Below are positions 1 through 13,600 of a DNA stretch of 64,000 nucleotides, piece by piece (the first letter of the stretch is position 1; every line of letters starts with the position of its first letter). The stretch lies in NCBI RefSeq assembly GCF_021462225.1, contig NC_061802.1, positions 4,359,859 through 4,423,858 on the forward strand. Reading direction: 5' to 3'. The DNA is from Girardinichthys multiradiatus (Eukaryota; Chordata; Actinopteri; Cyprinodontiformes; Goodeidae). The position numbers were made by a program, and so were the translations under genes. Under the pieces are notes generated by a model, which saw only the letters and a program-made list of their open reading frames with translations, did no database searches and had not been told where the DNA came from.

Positions 1-440
1 TCAGTGGATTATGTGACATCTCCACCAGTTTTGCAAATAGAGACCGATTCTTCTGCCCATTCTTCTTCATAAAACAGCTGAAGCTCTGACAGGTTGGATG
101 GGAAGCAGAACTTTTCAACACCTGCCATACAGTTGCATGTGTTCAGGACTGTTGTCCCGGCGGAGGATGAACTTCCATTCCAGTCTACAGTCTTTTTCCA
201 GCTTCTACCAGATTTGCTTCCAGGATGATCCTGTATTTAGCTCCTACCACTGCCAGCACCCCTGTCCTTTCTGAAGAAATGCATCCCCACAGCATAATGC
301 TGCCACCACTGTGTTTCTCACTGGGGAAAATGTGAAAAAAATTTGGGACTTTGTATACTTTCGCAGGGCACTTTAGGCAAATTGTCCAATGTTTGAAGGA
401 TCTTGTCTGATTTAAAAACGGCGACTCATTGTGCATCACA
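1..440 (-). mobile_element. Tc1-like transposon relic, antisense
   Basis: Read on the minus strand, this stretch gives broken Tc1-type transposase segments. GGSIMLWGC lies near 270-310, followed by YRIILEANL and a degraded form of the QQDNDPKHT block (RRDNSPEHM). Stops and frame breaks show it is dead, and the window edge cuts it. I could not find terminal repeats. The sequence from about 440 to 660 may belong to the same element, but it has no motif I recognise. Confidence 0.65.
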
Positions 441-1698
441 ATTTAACACCTCTGCGAGCTTCCTGCCAGTGACCACAGGGCAAATCCCAAACCTCAATGT
501 GTTCTTTCTGCTGGTTAACGGCTCCACGGAAGTTGTGGTTCTTTTGAGGTTGGCTACTGTTCGGTGGAGCAGCAGTCTTGTTCATTGCGGGCCACAGCGG
601 GTGAGAAAACAAGTCATGCTGAAGCTGAGGGCGCCAGCCTGGACATGACAAGCTGTTAGACTCGGTCCAGCCAAGCTTGTCAACACATTGTGTGTGCAGG
701 GAGGTGTTTTTGTAGGTGTGAGTGAGGGAACATGATGTTTTCAGATCAAGATGTGTGACAGCGATGGGTGAAGCCCATGTTGGCCTTTGTGTGAGGGTGA
801 ATGTCTTTCCTAATTAGAAAAATGTCCCAACAGACATCCCCCCCGGAGACGAGATGGAAGATGAAGATGGAGGGGAGGATGGGAGGAAATTTAGTAACGG
901 GAGATCTGTTTTCATATGGTCGGGGGAGGTGGACTGATGAAGGCAGATAGGCTGGGAGATGAGCTGAGTTTAGACATTATGGATTATATGAAACTTTAAT
1001 GATCCCGGTGGAAATATGTGGTAACTAGATAGGTTGTGATTGAATGAGATGTCAGTCAGAGCAGATGAAAATGAATTTGGCTGAAGTGATCTTTTTGTAA
1101 TCTTCTACATCCTCCCAACCCTCAGCCTGAAAGCCTTCATTGTGTCAGTGTCTATTCAGATATTTGATTTAATGATTTAATTACTTATCTGGCAACAGAA
1201 TCAGCATATAAAATATAGCAGAAAGGACTATTAATGCTAATAATTTATACTATTTCATGTCTGCTTTTTTCCAGAATCAGTGCAAAATGTGGGGATGTCA
1301 TTTAGGACTTGTCATTAGGCCTAAGATATTTAAGATTTCTTTGGTTGCAGATCCTTCTGGTCAAGTGTTTGTGGCTGTGTTCCGGAGCATAAAACAGACC
1401 AACTGTCGCATAGATGCAAAACGTTTAGTTTCCTGTTATTCGCTGAAGTCCTGTCCTTTGTTTAGAAGTAGCAACCTGAAGGAGCAGCAGACATGCCTCT
1501 GTAGAAAATACAGGCTTTTCTAGAGGCTTCTTACACCCCTGACCCTATCGAACATCTCAGTGAGGCTGAAAACAGCAGATTTTTCTTTCCACAGTGACAT
1601 CTTCCCTACTGAAGAGCGGTGTTCATAAAGCTTAGGGTGTTGCTTGGGGAAAACATCAGCTTTTTGCTCTCTGACTTGCTGGTGGAAACTTCTTAAAG

Positions 1699-1888
1699 AT
1701 TTTTTTTGCAGCAGTAGTGGCCTTTATTTTTCGACAGTAGATAAACAGTAAATGGGGACGGAGAGAGAAAGGAAGACATGCGGCACATGTCACCGGGGCC
1801 GGGACTCGAACCCGGGACAGCCGCGTCGAGGACTAAGGCCTCCATATATGGTCACGCACTTAACCACTAACACCAGCATTGCTGCGCC
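1699..1888 (-). mobile_element. tRNA-derived SINE
   Basis: On the minus strand the head resembles a tRNA of the Ser/Leu type. It has an A-box-like GTTAGTGGTTAAGTGCGTGA, then a B box GGGTTCGAGTCCC at 1801-1813. A non-tRNA body follows, and the copy ends in an A-rich tail (the T run at about 1700-1707 on the + strand). This is the layout of a Pol III SINE. It is not a functional tRNA, because no cloverleaf can be completed. Confidence 0.75.
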
Positions 1889-4800
1889 CACGTAAAACTT
1901 CAATTAGTCGGCAGTTTCTTGATACACATTTGGAAAACATGTAAAGCAATAATGATGTCTGTCTTGCTGTCTGACAGATAAAGTAACTGTACACAGATGA
2001 TAATGGAAATAGAAACGCTGAATACGTTCTTACACTTAATAAGTGAACCGTTATTTCTTCTCACCTTCTGGGGTGAAGATAAATACATCAATAGATGGAT
2101 AAATAAGATAAATACTTAAAGGAATAATACATTTATGTGTATGAGTGCATCTGTCCTATAATTTGCAGAGATTTTAAATCAAATGTGATGCTAAAGTCTG
2201 ATACTTGCCTGCATATGTGAACAAAGAACCTTCTTCATCTCTCAGATTGTTTCCCCGGTGCTTCTCCAGTTCCTCCCCCTCTTCCTTCCTCTCATCTTCC
2301 TGCTGCGTCCCTCTGGACTCTCTCACAGCTGCATTCAGCCAACCAGCTGTTTAGCAGTCTAGTTCCTCTTGGATTCAGACACCGACCCACCTGTAGGCCT
2401 CTGAAACCAATGACCTGGAATGAACCCGTCTAAACGGGTCGCTGAACGTTACCCGACCTGACTTTTTGGAGACTGTAGCTCCTGACATTACTGCTTTTCT
2501 TTGTTGTTGAAGGATCTATGGTATTTTTGGGTCACCATTTGTAGAGTGCAGGATAATTTGATGTGAGATTTTTATTTTTAGAAGTTATATTTAAGTATTT
2601 CTGTTCTCAGATATTTTACATGTGGTACTTTGTACGTTTTAGTCATTATTTTTCTTCATACCAGACACGGATCTCGTATATGAACAGAAGCTGTTCCAGG
2701 CCTCTCTGAGTCATGACTCTGCTAGTCGTAAGGATTTATTCAAAGCTGCAGCTGCTTTCAGTGCTGTCCTGTCTTCATGAGTCAGTCTGTCAACCGTTTA
2801 TTAGTCAGTACCTTTGTTAGGCAGTGGAAAACTGGAAGATGTTGGGATTTCTTTGGAGAATTCTCCCTAGAGCGCCATACCTCTGCTGGTCGGTTCCATG
2901 TGATCCGACTCTTCTTGTGCAACGTGCACACAGACAGTAGCAGGGATTTCCATGAGGTTAAAGCCAGAAGGAAACAGTCGCCAGGTTGGCATGTCTGGGT
3001 GTTTGTCCCTTGGAGAAGGGCTTAAAAAAGTTACTAATCCATCATCGATACTGATTTCAGTCGTTATTCCCATTTTGAAAGTAATTTACTTGCTAATCAT
3101 CAAAATTGCAAAATAATTTCAAACCAAGATCGCATGTTTTAGTCAACACATGTTATTTTCATGATTCGTTTTGGAAACCTTTCTGAAAATGTCTCTGCCA
3201 CCATATCAGGAGGGTTTATGAAGAGGGACATAACAAACGGAGATAATCGGGTTTATCAAACGAGGTCTTATGCAAGGTTCATCTATTGTATGTTGTTGCA
3301 TTGTGGCAGAGGAAGACCTCTGATTTCTGAGCTGAAGAAAATTGATAACTGCCAATGCACCTCAGAGTAAGGCCATAAAGCAATTTACTTTCAGTAACAC
3401 AGGCTTGCATTACAATTTTAATCTTGCTACTGTACAGAGATATGAAGCGTCCTTATTGGAGATGTGTTGGAGATTGAATCGGTTTAAGCCATGAGGACCG
3501 TAACTGACAAGGACTGCCATAAAAACCTACCCTGTTGGGTCATTGCACCATCAGCACTAAAACTGGAAATCTTTTCATTCGTTCGTCATGAGTGAAGCAT
3601 ACAGACAAGCATGGCCGTCTCTTTGTCTTTAGGGCCAAACAGGATTTAAAGCCATTAACCTTGTCTTGAAGTAACAAACTTTTTGCCAAGCCCGGTCATA
3701 TGGACATCTGATTCTGCAATCATGTGCGTGGGCTGTAGAGACTATTACCTGTAATAGCATTTTGAGTTTATGACAGATACCAGATGTCCTCAAGCTGATG
3801 TCCTTTGGTTGTTTTGTGCTAAACACACGAGCTGCCGGCTAAACCCGCTGAGCCGATGTTATCGCCTTCATGGACCTGCTTTATTGGCAGAACCTTAGAG
3901 TATTAAACTGCCTTGTGGCTATAATACTAAATAGTGTCTGACATAAAGAGTTACACAATGTCAAGACGTCTATGTAGTATAGTCTTCTTTAATGATTTAT
4001 TTCTCAATAGTGTGACAGCTACTGCCTCTTTACTCTGAGTGATGGTGTGTTTTTCCAGAGTTGGTTTTTCTGGAGAAGCTTTTTTAAACCCTCAATGCAA
4101 AATAATGACTTGTCCTCTTATTTTATCTGGCTTTGTAGTCATATGTCTAAGTTTGGTAATGAGCCTGTAGATGAAGGTAGAGAGCACTGCACCACTTTTC
4201 AAGGTGGAAGTTTTTGTTTTTTTTTAACTCAGAGTTGGTTATTTTCAGCATCATTGAGATGTAGTCAGAGGAAGCTTAGAGATTGAAGGATTTAGTAGAA
4301 AATGGTGGGTTGTTTTTTTTTTTAGAACACAATGAAGTTCAACAAAGTTGCCATGTTTTATTGATTTGACATTTCAGCATCAGTCTGTCTGAAAACATGC
4401 TGGATTTGGAAATACTGGCAGCCTTTTGAAAATCTCAGGGTCAAGGTTAGGATCTGCATTTTCTTTTTTGATATTTTAGCAATGCTAGCCATGCTAATAG
4501 CTAATATAAGATGCTAAATTAAAATGTCAGCTCCAGCAGTTTTACAGTGACCCCTCCTTCATTTACACTGTGTGACATGTGCTGCTAATATAACTAATTA
4601 TGACTACTTACAAGAGGAAGGCTAGAAGAAAATATTTTGAATGCTTTTTTTGTTTTCTGATGTTGTAACTCAAATCTGCTAAAGATCAAAAGCTTAAGGT
4701 GATTATAAATCGAACATAAATACCAAAAGTACCAAAATAATTAAACCTTCAAAAAAGCTAAACTTATGGATCAATTGGAAGAAAAGTATGTATTGATAAT

Positions 4801-5506
4801 AATAATAATTGTATTAGTTAATTACGTTTTCACAATGTATCAATTAGGATTTTGAACAAAGTTCGGATAAAGATCAGTGGGATAATTTGCATTCTGGCCA
4901 AACCTGATGGTTGTTGTTGCAAATCTACAAAGTGCTTCCAGCTCCCAACTTCAGCATCAAATCCATCAAGAGTGAAAGAAACGGCTCCAGCATCCTCTTG
5001 GCTGTTGATTATGTATGTTTATTCATGTGACTAATGGCCAGCAGGCTTGTGTTTGCCTCATGATTATGAACCATTAGCTCTTCTTTGTTCATAATTCCTG
5101 TGCTGTCCTTTGTTTGTGCTCCAACTCTCTTCAGTGCCTCTTGATCACATCTCAAGAGTGATCTGAGAAGCTTTTTATTTCAGGGTTTCCCAGCACACAG
5201 GATAAAATAGAAAGGCTTTTAATGTCCTACAACCTCAAATAGATTTCAGGGACATGGACCTTTTTTTTGACCCTTGCAGAGGAAACGTTCTTTTTTGTTC
5301 GGAGTTAGGATAGATACTTTATGTTAGGACATTAACACAAAGTGTAGTTTATTAATTATAATAATTTTTTTAATCACTATTTGTATCCAAGTAGACCATG
5401 ATTAATTAATGTCTCTTAATAACCTTTTAATTCTCCTTTTTAATAAGATTAATCAAGCAATAATTGAACTGATGTTGTTGCAGCCAAGCATAATAAATGA
5501 TAATTA

Positions 5507-6250
5507 AAGATGCACCGATCAGAGATTTTGTAACCAATTCCTGATCTCTGATTTTGTGACTGATTTAGCCTATCCTAGTTTAACAAACTCTAAGTTTTAC
5601 AATTGACAATGTTTAAATTATGGATATTTTTATGAATAAATTGTCTTTGTATCTTTGTTGTAATAATTAAAAAACAAATTTGTTTTTTTTTAAACAGCCA
5701 AGTTACAGAACAGTCTCTCTCCACATCATTGGAAATCACGGATGCAATATACATTACATAAAGAGTACAATCTTTAAGGTTAGATATATTTTGCTACAAA
5801 TTAAACCCTACTGTATAGAATTGTGCTGATTTCAGTGTAACCATATCAATTTAATAATTTAGAGCAAAAACCAAAAAGTTAAACATATTAGATTTGGGTC
5901 ATTCATACTTTGTAACTAAACAGCAGCCTTTCTGTGATAGTTTCTTGATTATGTATATTAGGACCAGAGGCAACGTCATACTGTGTGTGAAAGGGTGAGC
6001 AGTTAAGGGTTACACAGTTCCGCAGTTACAAGAAATTTCTGTGATTTTTCAAAGCAAAGGCAACATTACTATAGACATATTAAACAGTTTCATATTAGCA
6101 GCCAGCAGGTATGGTGCAGTTAACGTGACAAACTATAAACAGCACTCCCCTTGTTTATTCTCCATAGAAAAAGTAGACCTGTTACTTAACTCAGGGATGG
6201 CCGACAAGACGGTTTTAGCTACTGTAGCATTAGAAAGTATTGACGAGCTG
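5507..6250 (+). repeat. hAT-like non-autonomous repeat, copy 1
   Basis: The copy starts with GATGCACCGATCAG, a terminal sequence shared with the repeat at 23,424. The interior shares blocks with the copies near 26,700 and 45,506: a GTGTGTGAAAGGGTGAGCAG-type segment, then TTCATATTAGCAGC. The 3' end is not clear. The inverted TGCATCT ends seen in other copies suggest a small hAT-type DNA element. No transposase is present. Confidence 0.5.
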
Positions 6251-6356
6251 CTAAAGCAGAGAGATCTTGAGATCGTCTATATGGCACAATCTATGCATTG
6301 CAGTTCTATGCTCCTACCCAGACAGAGTTTTTGTTTTTCTCCTTGTGTTACATGTA

Positions 6357-7625
6357 CTGGGGTTGGACAATGAAACTGAAACACCTGTCATTTTAGTGTG
6401 GGAGGTTTCATGGCTAAATTGGACCAGCCTGGTAGCCAGTCTTCATTGATTCCACATTGCACCAGTAAGAGCAGAGTGTGAAGGTTCAATTAGCGGGGTA
6501 AGAGCACAGTTTTGCTCAAAATATTGAAATGCACACAACATTATGGATGACATACCAGAGTTCAAAAGAGGACAAATTGTTGGTGCACGTCTTGCTGGCG
6601 CATCTGTGACCAAGACAGCAAGTCTTTGTGATGTATCAAGAGCCACGGTATCCAGGGTGATGTCAGCATACCACCAAGAAGGACGAACCACATCCAACAG
6701 GATTAACTGTGGACGCAAGAGGAAGCTGTCTGAAAGGGATGTTCTGGTGCTAACCCGGATTGTATCCAAAAAACATAAAACCACGGCTGCCCAAATCACG
6801 GCAGAATTAAATGTGCACCTCAACTCTCCTAGTTTCCACCAGAACTGTCCGTCGGGAGCTCCACAGGGTCAATATACACGGCCGGGCTGCTATAGCCAAA
6901 CCTTTGGTCACTCATGCCAATGCCAAACGTCGGTTTCAATGGTGCAAGGAGCGCAAATCTTGGGCTGTGGACAATGTGAAACATGTATTGTTCTCTGATG
7001 AATCCACCTTTACTGTTTTCTCCACATCCAGGAGAGTTACGATGTGGAGAAGCACCAAAGAAGCGTACCACCGAGACTGTTGCATGCCCAGAGGGAAGCG
7101 TGGGGGTGGATCAGTGATGGTTTGGGCTGCCATATCATGACATTCCCTTGGCCAAATACTTGTGCTAGATGGGCACGTCACTGCCAAGGACTACCGAACC
7201 ATTCTTGAGGACCATGTGCATCTAATGATTCAAACATTGTATCCTGAAGGCGGTGCCGTGTATCAGGATGACAATGCACCAATACACACAGCAAGACTGG
7301 TGAAAGATTGGTTTGATGAACATGAAAGTGAAGTTGAACATCTCCCATGGCCTGCACAGTCACCAGATCTAAATATTATTGAGCCACTTTGGGGTGTTTT
7401 GGAGGAGCGAGTCAGGAAACGTTTTCCTCCACCAGTATCACGTAGTGACCTGGCCACTATCCTGCAAGAAGAATGGCTTAAAATCCCTCTGACCACTGTG
7501 CAGGACTTGTATGTCATTCCCAAGACGAACTGATGCTGTATTGGCCGCAAAAGGAGGCTCTACACCATACTAATAAATTATTGTGTTCTAAAACCAGGTG
7601 TTTCAGTTTCATTGTCCAACCCCTG
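6357..7625 (+). mobile_element. Complete Tc1/mariner-like element with TA target duplication
   Basis: The ends are inverted repeats of about 30 bp. The left end begins CTGGGGTTGGACAATGAAAC. The right end, read in reverse, begins CAGGGGTTGGACAATGAAAC, with one mismatch. TA lies at 6355-6356 and again at 7626-7627, the target duplication expected of this superfamily. The 1.27-kb body carries a broken transposase gene. Both ends are well preserved, so the insertion is not very old, although the gene is dead. Confidence 0.9.
6543..7580 (+). pseudogene. Tc1-like transposase, frameshifted
   Basis: The gene encodes a cut-and-paste DDE transposase. The N-terminal helix-turn-helix part (from MDDIPEFKRG, with ASLCDVSRATVSRV) is open to about 6820. 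The frame then shifts and continues through FSDESTF (first catalytic Asp) and GGGSVMVWAA to a TGA at 7138-7140. The third part carries YQDDNAPIHTA (second Asp) and SPDLNIIEPLW (catalytic Glu). A second frameshift near 7515 moves the last 20 or so residues. Two frameshifts and one stop codon mean it cannot make active enzyme. Confidence 0.9.
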
Positions 7626-10600
7626 TAGCTGAATTTTGGACTCTCCAGCTTTGCAAGGAACGTTTTTTTGAAGATGCTTTCATGTGTAAAAGGAGACCAC
7701 AGCTAACTTACTGGTTTGCCAGTAAACATTTAGCTGGATGACCTGGTTCGTCTGTTTAACTGGTTACCAGATTTTCAGATTTATTACTAGCATTACATCT
7801 GAGGGTCTGCTGACACTCAGCAGAACAGCCAAAATGTTATTGCAAAGTTTAGTGCCTTTATTTATAGCATCAGTATGGCAAACCTTCACAATAAGAGCCT
7901 TTTGGAGGCATAAAGCGCTCTGAACGTTAACTAGCATAAAGCTAATTAAAACTGCTTGGAGTGTGAATACTGGGTACCTTGTGTGTTCAGGCCGCAGGCT
8001 GTAATTTATCCCTGATGGGTACAGAAGCCATTCTGAGCATGTTGGTGCTGCGGTGATGAAGTCATGAAAAATATAACAACTACTACTGCTAATAATAGTA
8101 ACTTTAATGCTAAGGTTAAACTGACTGTGATGAATTTCTGCACCATAGTAATCCAGATACACAATCTTCATACTGTTACATATGTAGAAGGTGGTAAGAG
8201 TGAACCTTACCTGAGAGATGTTCTTTTGAATTGAAAATAAATTGTTTTGAGTTTGAAACACACTGTACTTACATATTTCTTAAATGTCATTTTTTTGATA
8301 AAAGGTGGGGAAATTGTGCGAACTGAGTAGAATAGGAATACTCTTTGCCCTGATCTGCGTCATGTTCTTTTCTTTTAGGGAAAACTTGGTGATCATGATT
8401 TTACTTTAGAAAAAAATCTAGATATATTTTGCTCATATTGCCCTCCTCTACCTCACCTGTAAGATTTCCAATATAATTCTAACCAGGGGTGCAGCATATC
8501 TGCACCAAATGTTTTATTACAATATTACTGTACCCAATATCAAGAACTGCAGTAAATGTCTGCTAATCATATAGGTACCATGTGTTCAGGCTCACTATGC
8601 CAGTGGTATACTTGGTGATGCTTGTTCTTTAATGCAGCAGTAAGTGTTTTAGGTGGGTTCTGCAGATGTAGGCAGATAACTTATCACCTGGGGTCTGTGT
8701 TTGCAGTGAACCCAAAGCAGAAAGAAAAATCAACAGCTTGAAAGAAACGTTGTCATTTTAGCATTCATACAACAAGTGTTCCTAATGTTATGCTCTCCTA
8801 CTGCAGCAGTTTCCTATCCAGCTGCGTCTTTGTTCCTCAGTTCAAACGTCTGCACTGAAGAGTGGTGTTGTCAGCACAGTGGTTAAACATAACTTAATTA
8901 GATCTGTAGACATCTTTTTAACCTGGTAATTTTTTTTTACAGTCCTTTATCTGCTTGTTTATTATCACAACCTGATGCAGTGTTATGTGGTTCTGCAGTG
9001 CATCTTTGATTTAATGTTTAAATTACAACAATGAATCTAAATATGAACCTGCTAGCGCTTACACATACCTTTTAAATGCCTTTTACTGACGTTTCAGTTC
9101 AGTGATGCATTAAGGCCTCACCAGCAATAATGTGTGCAGTTTTTTTTATAATAAAAAATTTGATTATCCAGTTTGTTTTATTTTTGTCTGTGAAGAAGCT
9201 TCATTTGTAATGTCATTTAATCTTTATCATTAAGACGAGGATTATGACAGAAATTAGGCAATAATTTCTTCCAGAAGCATTTTGGTGTGAGGATTTTCAG
9301 GAATCATCTGGCCTCTGTTTACTCCATATGTTGATTTAGGATTGTTTTCACGTACAAAGGATGTGTTCGAGGTGCATTTTTCTGCTGTGGTTGATAAGTG
9401 CATCTATGGGAAACACCAGATTTTGTCAGGAATTTGCTGCATTTCACGTACCATAAATAGAGAGGTCCACATGGGTCAAGTGTAACTAGGACAACCCCAC
9501 CTTTCCATTGCCGTTTCCCTTCTCTGCCCCCACCCACATCTAATATACAGCCTGCCTGCATATGAGGAAACAATGTAAATTCATGCAGCGAGAGTTTTCC
9601 CAGGCTGTTTATTTGGGCAATGAAGTTTCAGGGCCTAATAAAAGTCCTCAGACTCATGTGCACTCAGAGCTGTTCAACATGGAGGATTGGGGGTTACTTA
9701 GGTAACGCTGTCATGGACTACAAATTATAGTTGTTGTTACATTAGGGACCCCAGGCCATAATACATCAGATGGTCACGGCTGAACATATGCAGTTTATTT
9801 TAGAGCTTGTTAAATGAGATGTGGTAAAGAATAGATAATGTTCAAAAATGATTTAGATATGTTTAAAAATATTTCTTAAAACTGAGAGTTTTTAAATCAA
9901 TTAAACATTTAATTAAAGACTAATCTGACGGAGATTAATCAGGCAAAACGGTTCCAGACAAGACAGCAGTTAAAGACTCCACGCAGGATTCCAGTTATGG
10001 TAATTTGTGATCTGATTTAACCTACTTTGTGACCTTCTTTTGTCCAACCAATCAGCATTTAACATGTGCTCATTTTAAACTCCACATGATTCACTCAGCA
10101 CTCGACATGTTAACCAAATTCTTTACAATGACCTAAAGCAGCATGAACAAGGTTATTTGTGTGAAAGACCAAGAGAGCAGCAACAGAAACTTCAGGAAAC
10201 AGCTAGAATGCTAGGCGTGGCTTTATTCACAAGGCAACAGTGAAAGTTCACAATCTGGAAAAAGAATCACACTATCAAATGTTTACATATTTAAAGGGGA
10301 CTTTTATCAAGCTGTCTAAATTTAGTTACAGATTTATTCAGATTGTTGATTTGCTGACGATTTTAGATCCTTATAAGGACCCTGGCTCTACTTTCCCTTC
10401 ACTACAGCTTGGTGTGCATCTTTGCAAATAATTACGCTAACACACATCATATTAAACAACCCTTGAAACGAGTTGAATGGGTGGTTACTTCAGACACCCA
10501 AATATATGATCCCAAGTAGGCTCGGGACGGCTGGCGGGGTCAAGGCGTACTGCTAAAAGTTTACATTGCAGTGTTTCCTTATTTTTGTTGTACCCCCCAG

Positions 10601-13600
10601 TACAATGTTAATAAAGAGTATTCTACTCTATTGTACTTCTACTCCTCTGGATTAAAGTGTTTGTACCACGAATCTAGGGAAAGTGCTAGAGTAACCAGTT
10701 TTATGAAGCGTAGTGACGTAGAGCTGCCCTTCCCCCAGCTGTTGCTACATGCTGCCACTCAGCTAGATAAATGAACTTTACTTTTTCTTTCCATATACAG
10801 GATATCTGTCGGATCTTAAAAACTCCTAAATATGTCAAATTTTTCCATACAAGGTCTTAAAATATGATTACCTAGGTCTTAAATTTGTTTGCTCTTTGTA
10901 TTGCCTCTTCCATTGATTTTTCTTTTTTTGTTGCATTCAGTCGTTCCATGTTTTGTGGTTCGGACTGTGGTGATATGCCTTTTTTTATGCTGTGATCAAA
11001 CTACGAGACCCACAATGCAGTGTGGCAGAGACTGACCCATTATCTCAATATGGGTTAGTTGGATTGAATGTACTGTTGCATGTTTGGCCTTCCCCATGAA
11101 AAATGTTGTATCTGACGCAGGTTCATTGTTGTTTGTTTGGGGCAGACATGTCGGGTTCAAGGCCGGGCTCTGTGCTAGCTCCTCAGCGGTTCAAGTCCAG
11201 CCTCTTAAAACTGAGGCCCCGTTTACACGGCGAGGTTTTGTTGTGTTTCTACTGTTCATCTACACGACAACGGCGCTGGTATTCTCTTAGAACGGCATGA
11301 TTTCAAAACATCCAGATGTCTGTTTTTGTGTAGATGGAAAAAAACAGAATCTTCCTATATTGGCAAGCCCCGACACATGCACAGTATGACATGTTTTACC
11401 CCGTATTTTAGGCAGGGAGTGTTTGTTCGCATGTGCATGTTGTTGCCTTTCAAAGAACATAGCTCCTTCTAGTGGCCTGACAGGGAAATGACACCGTTTT
11501 AACGTTTCTACAAGTGTCGTGTGCACAAAGATCGTAATTAAAATGTGATGCAGTTGTGTTAACAGAAACGATCTTTATTTCAGTGTCGTGTAAGCTGGGC
11601 GTGAAGCAGTGCCAACCGTCACTCTTAGAGCTAGATGATATGTGTGCCATGTCTGTTAAGCAGTTGATGACAAGGAACGTTTTCGGCTCAGTTTTTGAGT
11701 AATTTCTATAAAAACGGAGTCATTTTTCCGTCACAGGTTTCATGCTATGAGAGTACCATACCAGCCCATGTCTACTCTCAAAAACACAAGGTTTTTTAAG
11801 GGTAATAATATTTCATCCATGAATTGTGGAAATATAGAAAATCATATTGTTAAAACTAAAAGCTTTGGCTTATTGAGTTTAACTGACATGTCAGGTATAA
11901 ATAAAATCCTGGCAGGATATTATTTATAATGCCATGGATCACAAACTGTAGTAAAAGTACCACTGGTGGTACTTGGGTCGTACTCATAAGAAATTTTGCT
12001 GTCATTTATTTGCAATGTAAATACAGAGAAACTGGCTGTTTGAACCAGGAACGAATGCTGCTGGCTACTTATGGCTTTGTCCTATTTACCTCGGAACTGG
12101 AACTGGGAATGACATCAAACTCCTGTTAGCAATACAAGCTTATATCTGTTCTTTACGTTTTGTACGCAGTTGTGCAAAATACTAGCATCATCTTGAAGTG
12201 CCTTAAAGGTGAGATAAAAATCATGAGAAGCAGAAACAAATTGCTCAACTACATTAGCTACAAGCTACCTGCAAAACAGAACAGCATCCATGTTGTGGCC
12301 TTGTTTTAAATTTGTTATGAGATGTAGGTTATGGTTAATTCAAATGACACGCATTTATGGAGAAGTGTACTTCTATCAACACTGAATGTAGTGTTCTCTA
12401 AACATCTAAATATGCAAATACCATAGAAAAACATGAAAACAGATGCTTAGACTGTGCACAAATTCTGTCAGCATATCATGCTGCCTGCAAAGACACTGAA
12501 CTTAACATGGATGCTCAGACTTCGAGCACATATTCCCTCTGAGCGGAGGCTCTAAGGGATTTAATCAGCGCTATGGAAAGGAAACCTAAGGCAAAACATA
12601 GGAAAGCCAATGACAACATGGATGCTTTTCATTTCACTGATATTCAAAACCTTTCAATAAAGTTTGAAAAATATCTTAGTAAAATGCCTTTTGTCTGTTA
12701 ACTGCTGCAATTAAGGTCCAGATGTGGTTTAGTTTATTAGTGTTTTTAGCAAAGCTTAGATAAAAATATTAATACGGCTACATGCATTCAGTCAAAGTTA
12801 AAGCAAGCTGATTTGTCAGAAGATTAAAATGTCTTCCTAATAGAACGACTAAAACTTACTGGTCTGCAGTAAACCAAGTTTAAACATAGTTCAAATTTAA
12901 AAGTACTGTGTATTGTTTTCTTTTTAAAGACATTTACCTTAAGTGAGCCTTTTTTGTGAAGAAGTGTAAATCTGATGAGCTGCAGCTTTGACTTCCTGGT
13001 GAGAAATCTGAAAGTTCAACATTTACCTCCATAACCATGCTGACCTGTGCTCAGATGGCTGTAAATCAGTTTATTATTGGAAGGACTGTCTAATACTTGC
13101 CGTTATCAGATGTTGTGCTTTTAGAGTAGATGTATTGATGGTTTTTTTTTCTTAATTTGCTGTTTTGTTGTTCTGAAATTTGCGGTCTGACAGCCCACAG
13201 TCCACCACTCTAACCACTGAGAATGTAGCAAGGAAAATGTTTTACATTCAACAGGTTCAGACTTACAGGTGGCAGCCTCAATCCGAAGCCCTGCTGGGAT
13301 TATGACACTTTAGTCCGTGGTCGGACAGATTAAGGATCTGGTTGTTTTTTCCTCTGAAATGAATGAGCTGTTTCTTGTGATGAAACGGCTCAGCGGATGG
13401 TTGAACAGACACAGTAATTGCCACTTCCTGCTCTTTCATATTGGGTACACACAGGAAACCCTGGGGTTAATACTTTGGACAATCGCTGAAACATGCTGGG
13501 CTGAACAGAGGGCCATGTGGGAACAAGTCCCTTTTGTCGCTGACCAGTTTAGTCATTATTCTACTTCAGTGGCGGATTTTTACACTAAGAATTTGTTTGC

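Noticed and set aside
1699..1888. tRNA gene on the minus strand
   Set aside because: Only A- and B-box-like segments are present. The acceptor and anticodon stems do not form, and the body plus A-rich tail show a SINE.
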